Assembly (NCBI GenBank): GCA_022737715.1 | Contig: JAIITD010000035.1 | Span: 1 to 13,290 of the forward strand | Direction of reading: 5' to 3' | Length of the DNA stretch: 13,290 nt | Origin: Veillonella sp. | GTDB taxonomy: Bacteria; Bacillota; Negativicutes; Veillonellales; Veillonellaceae | In this document: in pieces, positions 1 through 7,369 of the stretch | Numbering within the stretch: position 1 is the first letter of the stretch | Layout of the letters: every line of letters starts with the position of its first letter | Notes under the pieces: model-generated | What the model was told of the DNA's origin: nothing | The model's input: only the letters and a program-made list of their open reading frames with translations | The model's database searches: none | Position numbers and translations under genes: made by a program

Positions 1-177
1 TTTATGCCGGATCCATCCTTGATGGAAGGCGTACCATTCATGTTTAAATTTCACATGTTAGCGTGGATGGTGGTAGCGATTATCTTCCCATTCAGCCGTT
101 TGGTACACTGCTTGAGTGTTCCACTCAACTACTTAGCACGTCCGTTCATCGTATATCGCAAACGTGATCGTGTATAA
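1..177 (+). CDS. narI: Respiratory nitrate reductase gamma subunit, C-terminal end (partial)
   Basis: Frame 1 is open from the window edge to the TAA at 175-177 and gives the last 58 residues of a membrane protein. The segment PFSRLVHCLSVPLNYLARP is typical of the NarI C-terminus. Two histidines (residues 18 and 36 of the fragment) lie 18 apart, the same spacing as the last two haem-b ligands of E. coli NarI (His187 and His205). NarI is the di-haem membrane anchor that passes electrons from quinol to the NarGH nitrate reductase. The short Arg/Lys-rich tail (YRKRDRV) would face the cytoplasm. The start and the rest of the nar operon lie left of the window. That it is the last gene of its operon is inferred from the hairpin that follows. 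Confidence 0.9.
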   Translation, partial: FMPDPSLMEGVPFMFKFHMLAWMVVAIIFPFSRLVHCLSVPLNYLARPFIVYRKRDRV

Positions 178-230
178 TTGAATAGTTGAAACTTTATATC
201 GATTGCATACGGTATACTAGTTTTTCTAAT

Positions 231-280
231 AGCCCTCATGGTTGTGAAAGCTGTCGCTTTTACGGCTGTGAGGGCTTTTA
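231..280 (+). terminator. Hairpin terminator after narI
   Basis: AGCCCTCA at 231-238 pairs with TGAGGGCT at 269-276. Inside it a second helix with three G-U pairs (241-251 with 256-266) closes on a TGTC loop. A short T run (TTTTA) follows. This fits a Rho-independent terminator for the nar operon, with only a modest U-tract. Confidence 0.8.
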
Positions 281-373
281 GTATTTATCTGCTCTTGGAT
301 AGTATTTAAAGTCTATATTGTAATATGGGCATATTCCTGCTATATGAGTAATATTCATGTTTTTATGTGAGAT

Positions 374-382
374 TGGTATACA
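374..382 (+). promoter_or_regulatory. Possible extended -10 promoter for the cytochrome b/porin pair
   Basis: The 190-base gap between the nar terminator and the next gene contains TGG-TATACA, a TGn extended -10 element, about 90 bases before the start codon. The -35 position (TTCATG, 354-359) is weak. I see no other RNA gene or ORF in 281-471. Confidence 0.35.
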
Positions 383-471
383 TTTTCACTTTACTATGAG
401 AATGAAAATTGGTATTATCTTGTGTGGAATTATTTAACATCATATATATTTAACTGTGAGGAGTATCGATA

Positions 472-1083
472 ATGGCAGAAGTAGTGAAGAAACAATTTAA
501 GAGTAAGTATCATATTCTTATTTGGATCGCTGTGTTAGCACTTATTTTAATGGGAATGGTAGAATATGGGTATGTGACTAGTGGCAGATCATTTGGTAAC
601 TGGAAGGTTCATTTAGGTTTAATTCCCTATGCTGCATGGCTCGTATTAACCTACATTGCAACGAAGCCAAAATGGTTTATCAAACGATATAATCCTAAAG
701 AAATGTTTGAAGTGCATCGTATAGTAGGTATTGTCAGCGTTGTCTTAGTCTGTGCTCACTGGTATGTATACTTCTTAAAGGCCCTAAAATCTTTCTTAGG
801 TTTTTGGGGCGGTTATATCTCCCTTGGAGCCATGTTTATTGCTCTTATCTTTGGTGTACTATACTTAACACCTTGGATTGGAAATATGGCAAAATCCGTA
901 TCTCGTAAGAAAGCGATTTGGATTCATCGTTTAAATCTTATTGCCATCATTGCAGCAAACATTCATGTTCATGGTTTTGGTCGTTTGTCCAAAATGGTAC
1001 CATTCTTACCTGTATTTGATGTATTAACCTATGCATTGGTAATCTACTACATCTACTGGATGATTAAACAAAAACAATACTAA
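472..1083 (+). CDS. Ferric-reductase-like transmembrane cytochrome b
   Basis: A 203-residue protein with about five hydrophobic segments (roughly 14-32, 48-63, 84-102, 113-133, 152-170 and a last one near 180-197). It has two pairs of histidines on opposite helices: His82 and His96 (spacing 14), and His152 with His165 or His167 (spacing 13 or 15). This is the arrangement of the bis-haem ferric-reductase-like membrane domain (FRE/NOX/MsrQ type). There is no FAD- or NADPH-binding extension, so it must take electrons from quinol or a partner protein. The start is supported by a GTGAGGAG ribosome binding site at 456-463. It sits 27 bases upstream of an SLH porin with no terminator between, so the two are probably co-transcribed. 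The electron acceptor (iron, methionine sulfoxide via a partner, or something else) cannot be told from the sequence. Confidence 0.75.
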   Translation: MAEVVKKQFKSKYHILIWIAVLALILMGMVEYGYVTSGRSFGNWKVHLGLIPYAAWLVLTYIATKPKWFIKRYNPKEMFEVHRIVGIVSVVLVCAHWYVYFLKALKSFLGFWGGYISLGAMFIALIFGVLYLTPWIGNMAKSVSRKKAIWIHRLNLIAIIAANIHVHGFGRLSKMVPFLPVFDVLTYALVIYYIYWMIKQKQY

Positions 1084-1110
1084 GAATATAGTTTATGAAA
1101 AGAGGTTATT

Positions 1111-2376
1111 ATGGGTTCTTTTAAACTTCGTGTGTCTCTAACATGTATGGCTGTGTTAGGTGTTACTACGGCATTTGCGGCTAATCCATTTTCGGATGTG
1201 ACACCAGATAGCTGGGCCTACCAAGCAGTAGACCAATTAGCTACAGCCGGTATTATTAATGGTTATCCAGATGGAACTTTCAAAGGCCAAAAAGATATTA
1301 CCCGTTTTGAAATGGCCCAAATGATTGCGAAAGGGCTGGCAAATCAAAATCGTGCAAATGCAGAACAACAAGCGATGTTAAATCGTTTGTCAGATGAGTT
1401 TTCCGATGAATTAAATAATTTAGGAATTCGCGTTAAACATTTGGAAGACCGCGTAGGCAATGTACAAATTACTGGTGATGCTCGTATTGCTTATGCGCGT
1501 AAAGAGGGAATCGGAAATCAAGATAGTAAAGATAAATTTACGAGTCGTGCACGACTTGGTATTAAGGCGAGGGTTAATAAAAATACAACTGTAAAAGCTC
1601 GAATTACCTCTGGTTCTATAGAGTTTGGTGACAGTAAGAAAGATGCACAAGCATCCTTTGATCGCATTTATGTAGAACATAAGCTTAATAAGAATGTAAC
1701 CCTTGATATGGGGCGCTTTGACCAAGATTTTGGTAATGGACTTATTTATGGATCTAGATTTGATGGTGCTAGCGTAACGGCCACATCTGGTAAATGGACT
1801 GTCAATGGCGCTTATGGATATATGACTGCTGGTCGATTAAAAAAAGCTGATAAAGATAAAAATGGGGATGCAGGTGTTTTAAATCTTTCTGTAAATCCTA
1901 ATAAAAATCTTGAACTTGGCGCTATGTATGCTCGTGTTGGTAGTGCGAATGTAAAGATGGCCAATGGTAAGAAAAACAATGAATTTGGTAATATTTACGG
2001 TGTTAATGGATCCTATGCAATGGGGAAACTTACCATTGATGGTGAATGGGTAAAAGCATCTGGACTCAGCGATAGTGATGTATGGACATTAGGTGCCCAA
2101 TGGGGTAAATATAAAATTGATAAGGCTAACTCTTGGAGAGTACGTTTACACTACTTTGATCAATCTAAAAATGCACCTGTATTTAAAGCTTTGAAGTATG
2201 AAACTAATGATCTCATGAAGCGCAGCAATGAAGGCTATAAGGCTTGGCAAATTAGTGGTGATTATGCGCTAGAGAAAAATATAGGCATTAATATGCTATA
2301 TGGATTCCATGTTAGAACTCATGAAGGTAATAAAGTAAATAATTACTATCGTGCTAATTTGAATTTCAAATTTTAA
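1111..2376 (+). CDS. SLH-domain outer-membrane porin (OmpM-like)
   Basis: A 421-residue outer-membrane protein. Residues 1-23 are a signal peptide ending AFA before ANPF. Residues about 26-78 are one S-layer-homology domain (FSDVTPDSWAYQAVDQLATA, then GIINGYPDGTF and ITRFEMAQMI). Residues about 79-116 look like a coiled coil or linker. From about 117 the sequence alternates polar and hydrophobic residues in beta-barrel fashion and ends with Phe (NLNFKF), the usual outer-membrane assembly signal. In Negativicutes such proteins tether the outer membrane to polyamine-modified peptidoglycan through the SLH domain and form a pore with the barrel. Ribosome binding site AGAGG precedes the ATG. Its length is about that of Mep45/OmpM-type proteins. 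The solute that passes through the pore is unknown. Confidence 0.9.
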   Translation: MGSFKLRVSLTCMAVLGVTTAFAANPFSDVTPDSWAYQAVDQLATAGIINGYPDGTFKGQKDITRFEMAQMIAKGLANQNRANAEQQAMLNRLSDEFSDELNNLGIRVKHLEDRVGNVQITGDARIAYARKEGIGNQDSKDKFTSRARLGIKARVNKNTTVKARITSGSIEFGDSKKDAQASFDRIYVEHKLNKNVTLDMGRFDQDFGNGLIYGSRFDGASVTATSGKWTVNGAYGYMTAGRLKKADKDKNGDAGVLNLSVNPNKNLELGAMYARVGSANVKMANGKKNNEFGNIYGVNGSYAMGKLTIDGEWVKASGLSDSDVWTLGAQWGKYKIDKANSWRVRLHYFDQSKNAPVFKALKYETNDLMKRSNEGYKAWQISGDYALEKNIGINMLYGFHVRTHEGNKVNNYYRANLNFKF

Positions 2377-2396
2377 TGTAATATAAATTATTAAAG

Positions 2397-2439
2397 GACC
2401 ATCTTGTTCTTATATAGTAGGAATAGATGGTCTTTTTTT
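2397..2439 (+). terminator. Rho-independent terminator after the SLH porin
   Basis: GACCATCT at 2397-2404 pairs with AGATGGTC at 2425-2432, and the stem is followed directly by seven T residues (2433-2439). The partly paired 20-base interior can extend the stem. It ends the cytochrome b/porin unit. Confidence 0.9.
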
Positions 2440-2479
2440 CTTGTTTACGATACAATATATAGGTAAGTTATCTTAATAT

Positions 2480-2515
2480 ATTTAGGTAAATATATTCTAA
2501 ATAGTGTATTATAAT
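2480..2515 (+). promoter_or_regulatory. Promoter -10 with overlapping LysR-type dyad before the MFS gene
   Basis: A perfect TATAAT lies at 2510-2515. The -35 position (2487-2492) is poor, as expected for an activated promoter. Over it lies a perfect interrupted dyad, ATTTAG at 2480-2485 and CTAAAT at 2497-2502, with 11 bases between. LysR-type regulators bind dyads of this general form just upstream of or over the -35, and a LysR gene lies directly downstream of the MFS gene. Control by that protein is inference. Confidence 0.5.
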
Positions 2516-2533
2516 TAATTATTTGAAGGTCAT

Positions 2534-3727
2534 ATGGATATTTCATGGAAGCGCATTATCTATTTGATTTGCGCTATACAAGTCGGTGCGGGCATTACCA
2601 TTATCGGCGTATTATCATTTATACCTTTATATTTGGTAGATTTAGGGCTGACCAATCAAGGTGAGGCCGCCATGTGGGCAGGTCTTGTATCTGGTGTAAC
2701 ACCTTGTATGGTAGCCTTGAGTGCTCCATTTTGGTCTCGGAAAGCCAATGAACTAGGACCTCGGCGGGTGATGATGTTCATCCTTGCCACCCTGATGCTA
2801 GCTGTAGGGGCTGCTGGTTTTGCTCAAACGCCGAGTCAGTTGTTAGTGTTGCGTACCTTACAAGGCTTAGTGGGTGGTTTTGTACCCATTGGACTTGGTA
2901 TTATTGTATTAATCACACCGGAGGAACACGTGCCTTGGGCGATGGGCTTATATCAAGCTTCGATGGTGATGGGACTCGTTTTTGGCCCTCTTATGGGTGG
3001 CCTTGCTGCCGATTTATTAGGCTATCGGGCTCCGTTCTTTTTGTTTTCTACCTTATCGGGCTTGTGCTTGTTAGGTGTGTATCTATTAATGCCTAATTTA
3101 CAGCATACACACAAGGTGGATAGTAATGAGTCCCAATGGTCATTGATAAAATCATTTTTAGCCATTCCTCGTGTACGATTGCTTGTGGTGATGCAATTTT
3201 TATGTAATTTTGGTATTACCGGTATAGGCCCTATATTGCCACTTTATATTAAACATTATATGCAGGTAAATGATGATTTTGTGGCTACCATTGTAGGCGT
3301 TATCATCTTTGGGGCCGGACTGTTTAGTGCATTAGCATCTATTTCTATAGGTCGCATTACTAAATGGATGTCCATGCCGAATATATTATTGACGGCAACC
3401 TGTGGTGTAGGCGGATTTTTTATCCTCCAATATCTTATGCCTAATGTGTGGAGTTTAGGTGTATTTCGAACCATTGCAGGGTTCTTTATGGGCTTTATTA
3501 CGCCTATAGCGAATACTTTGATTTCAAAATCTGTTCCTAAAGAACGGCGAAGTATTGTCTTTGGTGCCGTATCTAGTGTAGCCATGATGGGCAATGTGTT
3601 GGGCCCTATCATTAGTGGTATGATTGCTAATTGGTTTGGTTACGGCATGGTATTTTGGAGCACTGCTGGTATCTTTTTTATAGCTGCTATATTTGTGTGG
3701 CGCAGCCTATTGCGGGAGAGTATCTAG
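2534..3727 (+). CDS. MFS transporter (DHA1-like drug/metabolite exporter)
   Basis: A 397-residue, very hydrophobic protein of the size and pattern of a 12-helix major facilitator. The loop after helix 2 (residues about 66-80, FWSRKANELGPRRV) is a variant of motif A. Helix 5 carries the antiporter motif C (GLYQASMVMGLVFGPLMGG, about 137-155), typical of proton-driven exporters. A polar loop (HTHKVDSNESQ, about 191-201) separates the two six-helix halves, and the second half has a degenerate motif A near KSVPKERRS. The family exports drugs or small metabolites across the inner membrane; the substrate cannot be read from the sequence. The ribosome binding site GAAGG precedes the ATG. A same-strand LysR gene follows 57 bases downstream with no clear terminator, so they may share a transcript. 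Confidence 0.88.
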   Translation: MDISWKRIIYLICAIQVGAGITIIGVLSFIPLYLVDLGLTNQGEAAMWAGLVSGVTPCMVALSAPFWSRKANELGPRRVMMFILATLMLAVGAAGFAQTPSQLLVLRTLQGLVGGFVPIGLGIIVLITPEEHVPWAMGLYQASMVMGLVFGPLMGGLAADLLGYRAPFFLFSTLSGLCLLGVYLLMPNLQHTHKVDSNESQWSLIKSFLAIPRVRLLVVMQFLCNFGITGIGPILPLYIKHYMQVNDDFVATIVGVIIFGAGLFSALASISIGRITKWMSMPNILLTATCGVGGFFILQYLMPNVWSLGVFRTIAGFFMGFITPIANTLISKSVPKERRSIVFGAVSSVAMMGNVLGPIISGMIANWFGYGMVFWSTAGIFFIAAIFVWRSLLRESI

Positions 3728-3738
3728 ATGTCTAGATA
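3721..3738. repeat. Perfect 8-bp inverted repeat at the end of the MFS gene
   Basis: TATCTAGA and TCTAGATA are separated by only two bases (TG) and span the MFS stop codon. A two-base loop is too tight for a normal RNA hairpin and there is no T run, so a protein-binding site near the LysR gene is more likely than a terminator. Confidence 0.5.
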
Positions 3739-3784
3739 GTGATAGGTTTATTGTTTGAGATTATGTGTATTGAGAGAGTTCATC

Positions 3785-4672
3785 ATGTTATTAAAACAAT
3801 TGGAGTATTTTATTTCTGTTGTAGAGCACAACAGTTTTACACAGGCAGCGTATGAGCATTATGTATCCCAGTCGGCTATTTCGCAACAAATCAAATCCTT
3901 GGAGGCCAGTTTAGGTGTTCCGCTGATGATACGCGAAAAACGCAGCTTTCACCTAACACCTGCAGGCGAGTATTTATACCGTAATGGTAAACAGCTGATG
4001 ACGCGCGTCAAAAATCTACAAGATGAGACGGTGCGGGTCGGCAAGAATGAGCGAAAATATTTGCGCATTGGCTATTTAAATCGATATAGTGGCATCGCAT
4101 TGCAGCAAGCATTAATGCGTACTACGAAACGGTATAGGGATCTTGATGTGCGCATGTATAGTGGTAGCCATTCTGAGTTAAATCAAATGTTGGATGATAA
4201 TTTGGTAGATATTATTTTTAATGATTACTGGCAAATTAAGTCGGACAATGATTATGTGGCATATCCTATCAGTACGGCTACCGTTATAGCAGAGGTGCCA
4301 AAAGGATATACTTCGGAAGGCTCTGTAGAATTAAAAGAACTGTTGGACTTACCAATTATCCTTGTGTGTCATGATGATCAGCGCTTAGATGAAGAAGAAA
4401 ATTATCGAAAATCCCTTGGCTTTGCAGGCTCCTTTTTACAGGTTAAAAATCTTGAAGAAGCTCGTTTCCTCGTAGGGGCTGGACAGGGGATATTATTGGT
4501 GGATCGATTTAAATATTTAGTGGATGTTATCCCTGGTATTGAGCGAAAATGTATCGTAAACAATGGTAAACCGATAGAAAAGGATTACTATTTCTATGTG
4601 AGTCCACAGAATCCAAATACCTATGCAGAGGCATTTAAAGATATATTCTTACAGGTCCTCGATGAGTTTTAA
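3785..4672 (+). CDS. LysR-family transcriptional regulator
   Basis: A 295-residue LysR-type regulator. The N-terminal winged helix-turn-helix is clear: MLLKQLEYFISVVEHNSF, then TQAAYEHYVSQSAISQQI and KSLEASLGVPL, followed by the usual FxLTPAGEYL stretch. Residues about 85-295 form the periplasmic-binding-like effector domain. I chose the ATG at 3785: it gives the standard LysR beginning and has GAGAG about 6-12 bases upstream, whereas the longer reading starts at a TTG (3755) and adds ten atypical residues. Its effector is unknown. Candidate targets are the MFS gene just upstream, which has a dyad at its promoter, or the convergent LysE-type exporter; LysE-family exporters are often paired with LysR regulators, but usually divergently. 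Confidence 0.88.
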   Translation: MLLKQLEYFISVVEHNSFTQAAYEHYVSQSAISQQIKSLEASLGVPLMIREKRSFHLTPAGEYLYRNGKQLMTRVKNLQDETVRVGKNERKYLRIGYLNRYSGIALQQALMRTTKRYRDLDVRMYSGSHSELNQMLDDNLVDIIFNDYWQIKSDNDYVAYPISTATVIAEVPKGYTSEGSVELKELLDLPIILVCHDDQRLDEEENYRKSLGFAGSFLQVKNLEEARFLVGAGQGILLVDRFKYLVDVIPGIERKCIVNNGKPIEKDYYFYVSPQNPNTYAEAFKDIFLQVLDEF

Positions 4673-4691
4673 ATCATATCATATATAAATA

Positions 4692-4755
4692 AAAACAGGT
4701 ATCGCCTACAATCACACAGCTTTATGATGTAGTGATTGTAGGCGATACCTGTTTT
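4692..4755. terminator. Bidirectional terminator: 24-bp perfect inverted repeat
   Basis: Bases 4692-4715 (AAAACAGGTATCGCC...) are perfectly complementary to 4732-4755, with a 16-base loop between. Both ends are A/T-rich, giving T runs on either strand. It lies between the convergent lysR gene and the - strand LysE-type gene, five bases from the latter's stop codon, and would stop transcription from both sides. A 24-bp perfect stem is longer than a typical terminator. Confidence 0.85.
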
Positions 4756-4759
4756 GTGT

Positions 4760-5371
4760 TTAGATGGATATCATCATTAGGATACCGTCATAGACGAGCT
4801 TTATACCATAGATGATTAATACGGTACCGCATACGCGATTGATCCATACGAGATGGGATATCTTAATTTTCTTAGCTAGTACATACATGGTTCCAGCAAG
4901 GAATCCAAACCAAATCGGTGTCATCGCGAGGAATCCAAAGAAGAAGTGATATATGCTTTCAGCAGGAATATTAGCGCGAAAGGCGCCGAGCATCATGGAT
5001 GCATCGATGACTGCTTGCGGATTGCCCCATGTAACGAGAAGTGCCATTAACAGGATATTTTTGATGGGGATGTTCGTATCAACCTTTTTAAGTGAAGGTG
5101 TAGTTTTAAATGTTTTGTATCCTAGGTAGGCTACGAGCAAGCCGCCTGCAATGAGAATGATCAGGTTGAAGACTGGCCATGCCTCGAGGAGCGCCCCAAT
5201 GCCGTAAAAGGCCGCCGTACTCAAGGTCATATCGAATAGCCCGATAATAGTGATGGTTAACAGGATGCGTGGCAATGGTTGGACGAGGGCCGTATTGATG
5301 ATAAATAGATTTTGCATCCCAATCGGTGCAAACGTGGCGAGACCTACTAATAAACCTTGCAGGAAATACAT
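4760..5371 (-). CDS. LysE/ArgO-family amino-acid exporter
   Basis: A 203-residue membrane protein with about six hydrophobic segments. The N-terminus (GLLVGLATFAPIGMQNLFII, residues 6-25) matches the LysE-family signature of a glycine-rich helix ending in PIGxQN. The second hallmark, NPxxxxD, is present as NPQAVID (117-123). Length fits the family (about 200-210). LysE/ArgO proteins export basic amino acids such as lysine or arginine; substrate assignment here is by family only. It has a very strong ribosome binding site (AAGGAGG, complement of 5379-5385). It probably has its own promoter, because a terminator-like hairpin separates it from the upstream yeiH gene. Confidence 0.87.
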   Translation of the reverse strand: MYFLQGLLVGLATFAPIGMQNLFIINTALVQPLPRILLTITIIGLFDMTLSTAAFYGIGALLEAWPVFNLIILIAGGLLVAYLGYKTFKTTPSLKKVDTNIPIKNILLMALLVTWGNPQAVIDASMMLGAFRANIPAESIYHFFFGFLAMTPIWFGFLAGTMYVLAKKIKISHLVWINRVCGTVLIIYGIKLVYDGILMMISI

Positions 5372-5430
5372 AGATAATCCTCCTTTCTTGATGGATAATA
5401 CGTTTAGGTAAATTTGGTACGTATAATAAA

Positions 5431-5480
5431 AGAATAGACCCCTGTGTAGTGTTATAAAGTACTACATAGAAATCTATTCT
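5431..5480 (-). terminator. Terminator after the - strand yeiH gene
   Basis: Two nested helices form here: AGAATAGA (5431-5438) with TCTATTCT (5473-5480), and TGTGTAGT (5443-5450) with ACTACATA (5461-5468). Read on the - strand, the stem runs into TTCTTTTATTAT. It lies 25 bases beyond the yeiH stop and upstream of the LysE-type gene. Confidence 0.7.
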
Positions 5481-5505
5481 GTATTAAACGAAGCTTTATT
5501 CTATT

Positions 5506-6552
5506 TTACCATAAACCGATAACATGTTGCATCCCTAGGCTGACGAGGGTGATGCAAATCCAGCATGCAGCGCCTAATGCAAGGGCACTACCACCAGATT
5601 TGATAAGCTTAACAAGATTTGTATTAAGCCCAATAGCAACCATGGCCATGGTGATAAAGTATTTAGAAATAGTTTTGAATATGTCTAAGAAGTGAATATC
5701 TACATTTGCATAGGACAATACAGTTGTAATAAGAGAACAAATGACAAAGTAAAGAACGAACTTAGGGAAGATAGCTGCAATATTAACAGATTCAGCGTTA
5801 TCACTTGCCTTAGCCGCTTGTTTGGCTTTGTACACTTGATAACTAGCAAGACCTAAACAGATAGGGATGATTGCCAATGTACGTGTCAATTTAACGATGG
5901 TTGCATATTCAAGAACTTGCGTGCCTGTGCCCTTCATGCTATCCCAAACAGCAGCAGTAGCTGTTACGGATGATGTATCGTTAACGGCTGTGCCCGCAAA
6001 GAGGCCAAAGCCCATGTTAGACAACCCGATAGCATCGCCAAGAGGTGGGAATACGAATGCAGCGACTACATTGAAGAAGAATACAACGGAAATAGCTTGT
6101 GCAATATCTTGATCGCTAGCTTTCACAACAGGCGCCGCCGCAGCAATGGCACTACCACCACAGATGGAAGAACCAACGCCAATTAAAACGGCTGTGTTAG
6201 AATCGATATGCGTGGCTTTGAATATGATGTAAGAAATGATAAGCGATGTGGCAATGGTTGAGATGATAATTGGTAAGGAAACCCAACCTACATGCAATAC
6301 TTGGGTGATGTTAAGACCAAAGCCGAGAAGGATAACGGCCCATTGTAGGATTTTTTTAGACGTAAATCCAATGCCGGCGCCCGTTTTTTCTCGTTTCCAA
6401 GATGTGAATAAAGAACCAATAATAATACCGAGGATAATAGCGAAGATTGGACTGCCGATAAAATGAAAATATTGTCCTAATAGCCAACATGGAATGGCTA
6501 GAATTGCACAGAGCAATATGCCTGGCAGTGTTTTTGCATTGATACCCATCAT
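5506..6552 (-). CDS. yeiH: YeiH-family (UPF0324) putative sulfate/sulfonate exporter
   Basis: A 348-residue protein with about ten membrane segments. It carries the conserved blocks of the YeiH/UPF0324 family: LLGFGLNITQV (76-86), GVGSSICGGSAIAA (125-138) and GTAVNDTSSV (187-196). Members are called putative sulfate exporters; some relate to sulfite or sulfonate handling, but transport is not well established. Two ATG codons are adjacent at the start (6552-6550 and 6549-6547). The AGGAGG site (complement of 6557-6562) is 4 bases from the first and 7 from the second, so the second may be the true start, removing one Met. It is divergent from the carbonic anhydrase gene and followed by a terminator. 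No cysteine or sulfonate genes are nearby to confirm the substrate. Confidence 0.88.
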   Translation of the reverse strand: MMGINAKTLPGILLCAILAIPCWLLGQYFHFIGSPIFAIILGIIIGSLFTSWKREKTGAGIGFTSKKILQWAVILLGFGLNITQVLHVGWVSLPIIISTIATSLIISYIIFKATHIDSNTAVLIGVGSSICGGSAIAAAAPVVKASDQDIAQAISVVFFFNVVAAFVFPPLGDAIGLSNMGFGLFAGTAVNDTSSVTATAAVWDSMKGTGTQVLEYATIVKLTRTLAIIPICLGLASYQVYKAKQAAKASDNAESVNIAAIFPKFVLYFVICSLITTVLSYANVDIHFLDIFKTISKYFITMAMVAIGLNTNLVKLIKSGGSALALGAACWICITLVSLGMQHVIGLW

Positions 6553-6565
6553 AAAACCTCCTAAC

Positions 6566-6582
6566 TGTACCTACTTGGTACA
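6566..6582. repeat. Inverted repeat in the yeiH leader
   Basis: TGTACC and GGTACA are perfectly complementary with five bases between. The repeat lies just upstream of the yeiH ribosome binding site. It could be an operator or a small leader hairpin; nothing in the sequence decides. Confidence 0.4.
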
Positions 6583-6701
6583 TACATCGCTGTGGTATCG
6601 CGCAGGATGTATAAATAAACTAGGACTTAATAGTAACATAATCGGGGGAATTAGTCGAGGGGGATTCCTCATTAAGTATCTTGTATACATAGCTTATAGT
6701 A

Positions 6702-6731
6702 TTGTATCTTATGGTGAAAGTTTTATATAAT
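6702..6731 (+). promoter_or_regulatory. Probable promoter of the carbonic anhydrase gene
   Basis: TTGTAT (6702-6707), 18 bases, then TATAAT (6726-6731). This is a good sigma-70-type match about 90 bases before the start codon. The rest of the 271-base divergent region (6553-6823) has no ORF or RNA gene that I recognise. I found no equally good promoter for yeiH on the other strand. Confidence 0.6.
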
Positions 6732-6823
6732 CTTATACGGGATAATTATACTTAATGAAATATGATTCCTAGTAAAATACGTAGAGAACATCAACATGTC
6801 TCATAGAATATGCGAGGTGCATT

Positions 6824-7369
6824 ATGATTGATATTAATGGTATCATTGAAAAAAACAAAGAATATGTAGCTAAACATCCTGAGCTTGCTCAAAAGGGTTT
6901 AACTAGTCATCCTACAAAGAAATTAGCCATTGTAACATGTATGGATACGCGTTTAGTGGGGATGCTCGAAGAATCCTTAGGATTTGATCGCGGCGAGGTT
7001 ATCACCATTAAGACGGCCGGCAACAGCGTAACGCAACCGATTGATAACATCGTTCAAAGCTTGCTTGTATCTACATACGGCATGGGCATCGAAGATGTAA
7101 TTGTCATCGGTCATGAAAACTGTGGTATGATTGACTTTTCCGCAGAACAATTTATGGAATCTATGAAAGCCAAAGGCATTAATGAAGATGCCATTCGCAT
7201 GATTGAACCAGGTCTTATCGATTGGATGGACCGTTTCCACATTTCTGAAGAAAATGTACGCTATACAGTTAAATTCTTGCGTCAACATCCATTATTCCCA
7301 AGAGGCATGGGGTTTTACGGGGGGATGATGGATCCTGATACAGGGGAATTCCGCTATATTGAGGTTTAA
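6824..7369 (+). CDS. Beta-class carbonic anhydrase
   Basis: A 181-residue cytoplasmic zinc enzyme interconverting CO2 and bicarbonate. The beta-class zinc ligands are present: Cys39 in TCMDTRL, and His97 and Cys100 in GHENCGM. Asp41 and Arg43 form the expected catalytic dyad. Length matches the short bacterial beta class. The ribosome binding site GAGGTG (6814-6819) supports this ATG. The gene is divergent from yeiH and has its own probable promoter. Its last nine or so codons lie inside the left arm of the long inverted repeat described at 7338-7583. Bicarbonate supply would suit biotin-dependent carboxylations, and CO2 is a substrate of the neighbouring BioD, but a functional link is only inference because bioD has a separate promoter. 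Confidence 0.93.
   Translation: MIDINGIIEKNKEYVAKHPELAQKGLTSHPTKKLAIVTCMDTRLVGMLEESLGFDRGEVITIKTAGNSVTQPIDNIVQSLLVSTYGMGIEDVIVIGHENCGMIDFSAEQFMESMKAKGINEDAIRMIEPGLIDWMDRFHISEENVRYTVKFLRQHPLFPRGMGFYGGMMDPDTGEFRYIEV

Noticed and set aside
399..420. Fur-box-like sequence (GAGAAT ... ATTATC) upstream of the cytochrome b gene
   Set aside because: The half-sites are 10 bases apart instead of the 7 of a 19-bp Fur box, and one position is off. It is too weak to call in AT-rich DNA.
1420..1725. A 101-codon open frame on the - strand inside the SLH porin
   Set aside because: It lies wholly within a well-supported gene, has no ribosome binding site and its residues resemble no protein family. It is a shadow.
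3755..3784. Longer LysR start at a TTG codon
   Set aside because: The added residues MRLCVLREFI do not fit LysR N-termini, and the ATG at 3785 gives the standard beginning with a ribosome binding site.
5372..5505. Lysine riboswitch or T-box before the LysE-type gene
   Set aside because: The leader is short and the only stem is the nested hairpin explained as the yeiH terminator. No T-box or L-box conserved motif is visible.
6643..6672. G-rich double motif (CGGGGGAATT and CGAGGGGGATT) in the divergent region
   Set aside because: It has only two short G runs, not enough for a G-quadruplex, and no symmetric binding-site form, so no function can be supported.
6494..6730. A 78-codon + strand open frame across the yeiH start and divergent region
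   Set aside because: It overlaps the yeiH 5' end and control region, and has no ribosome binding site or recognisable protein features.
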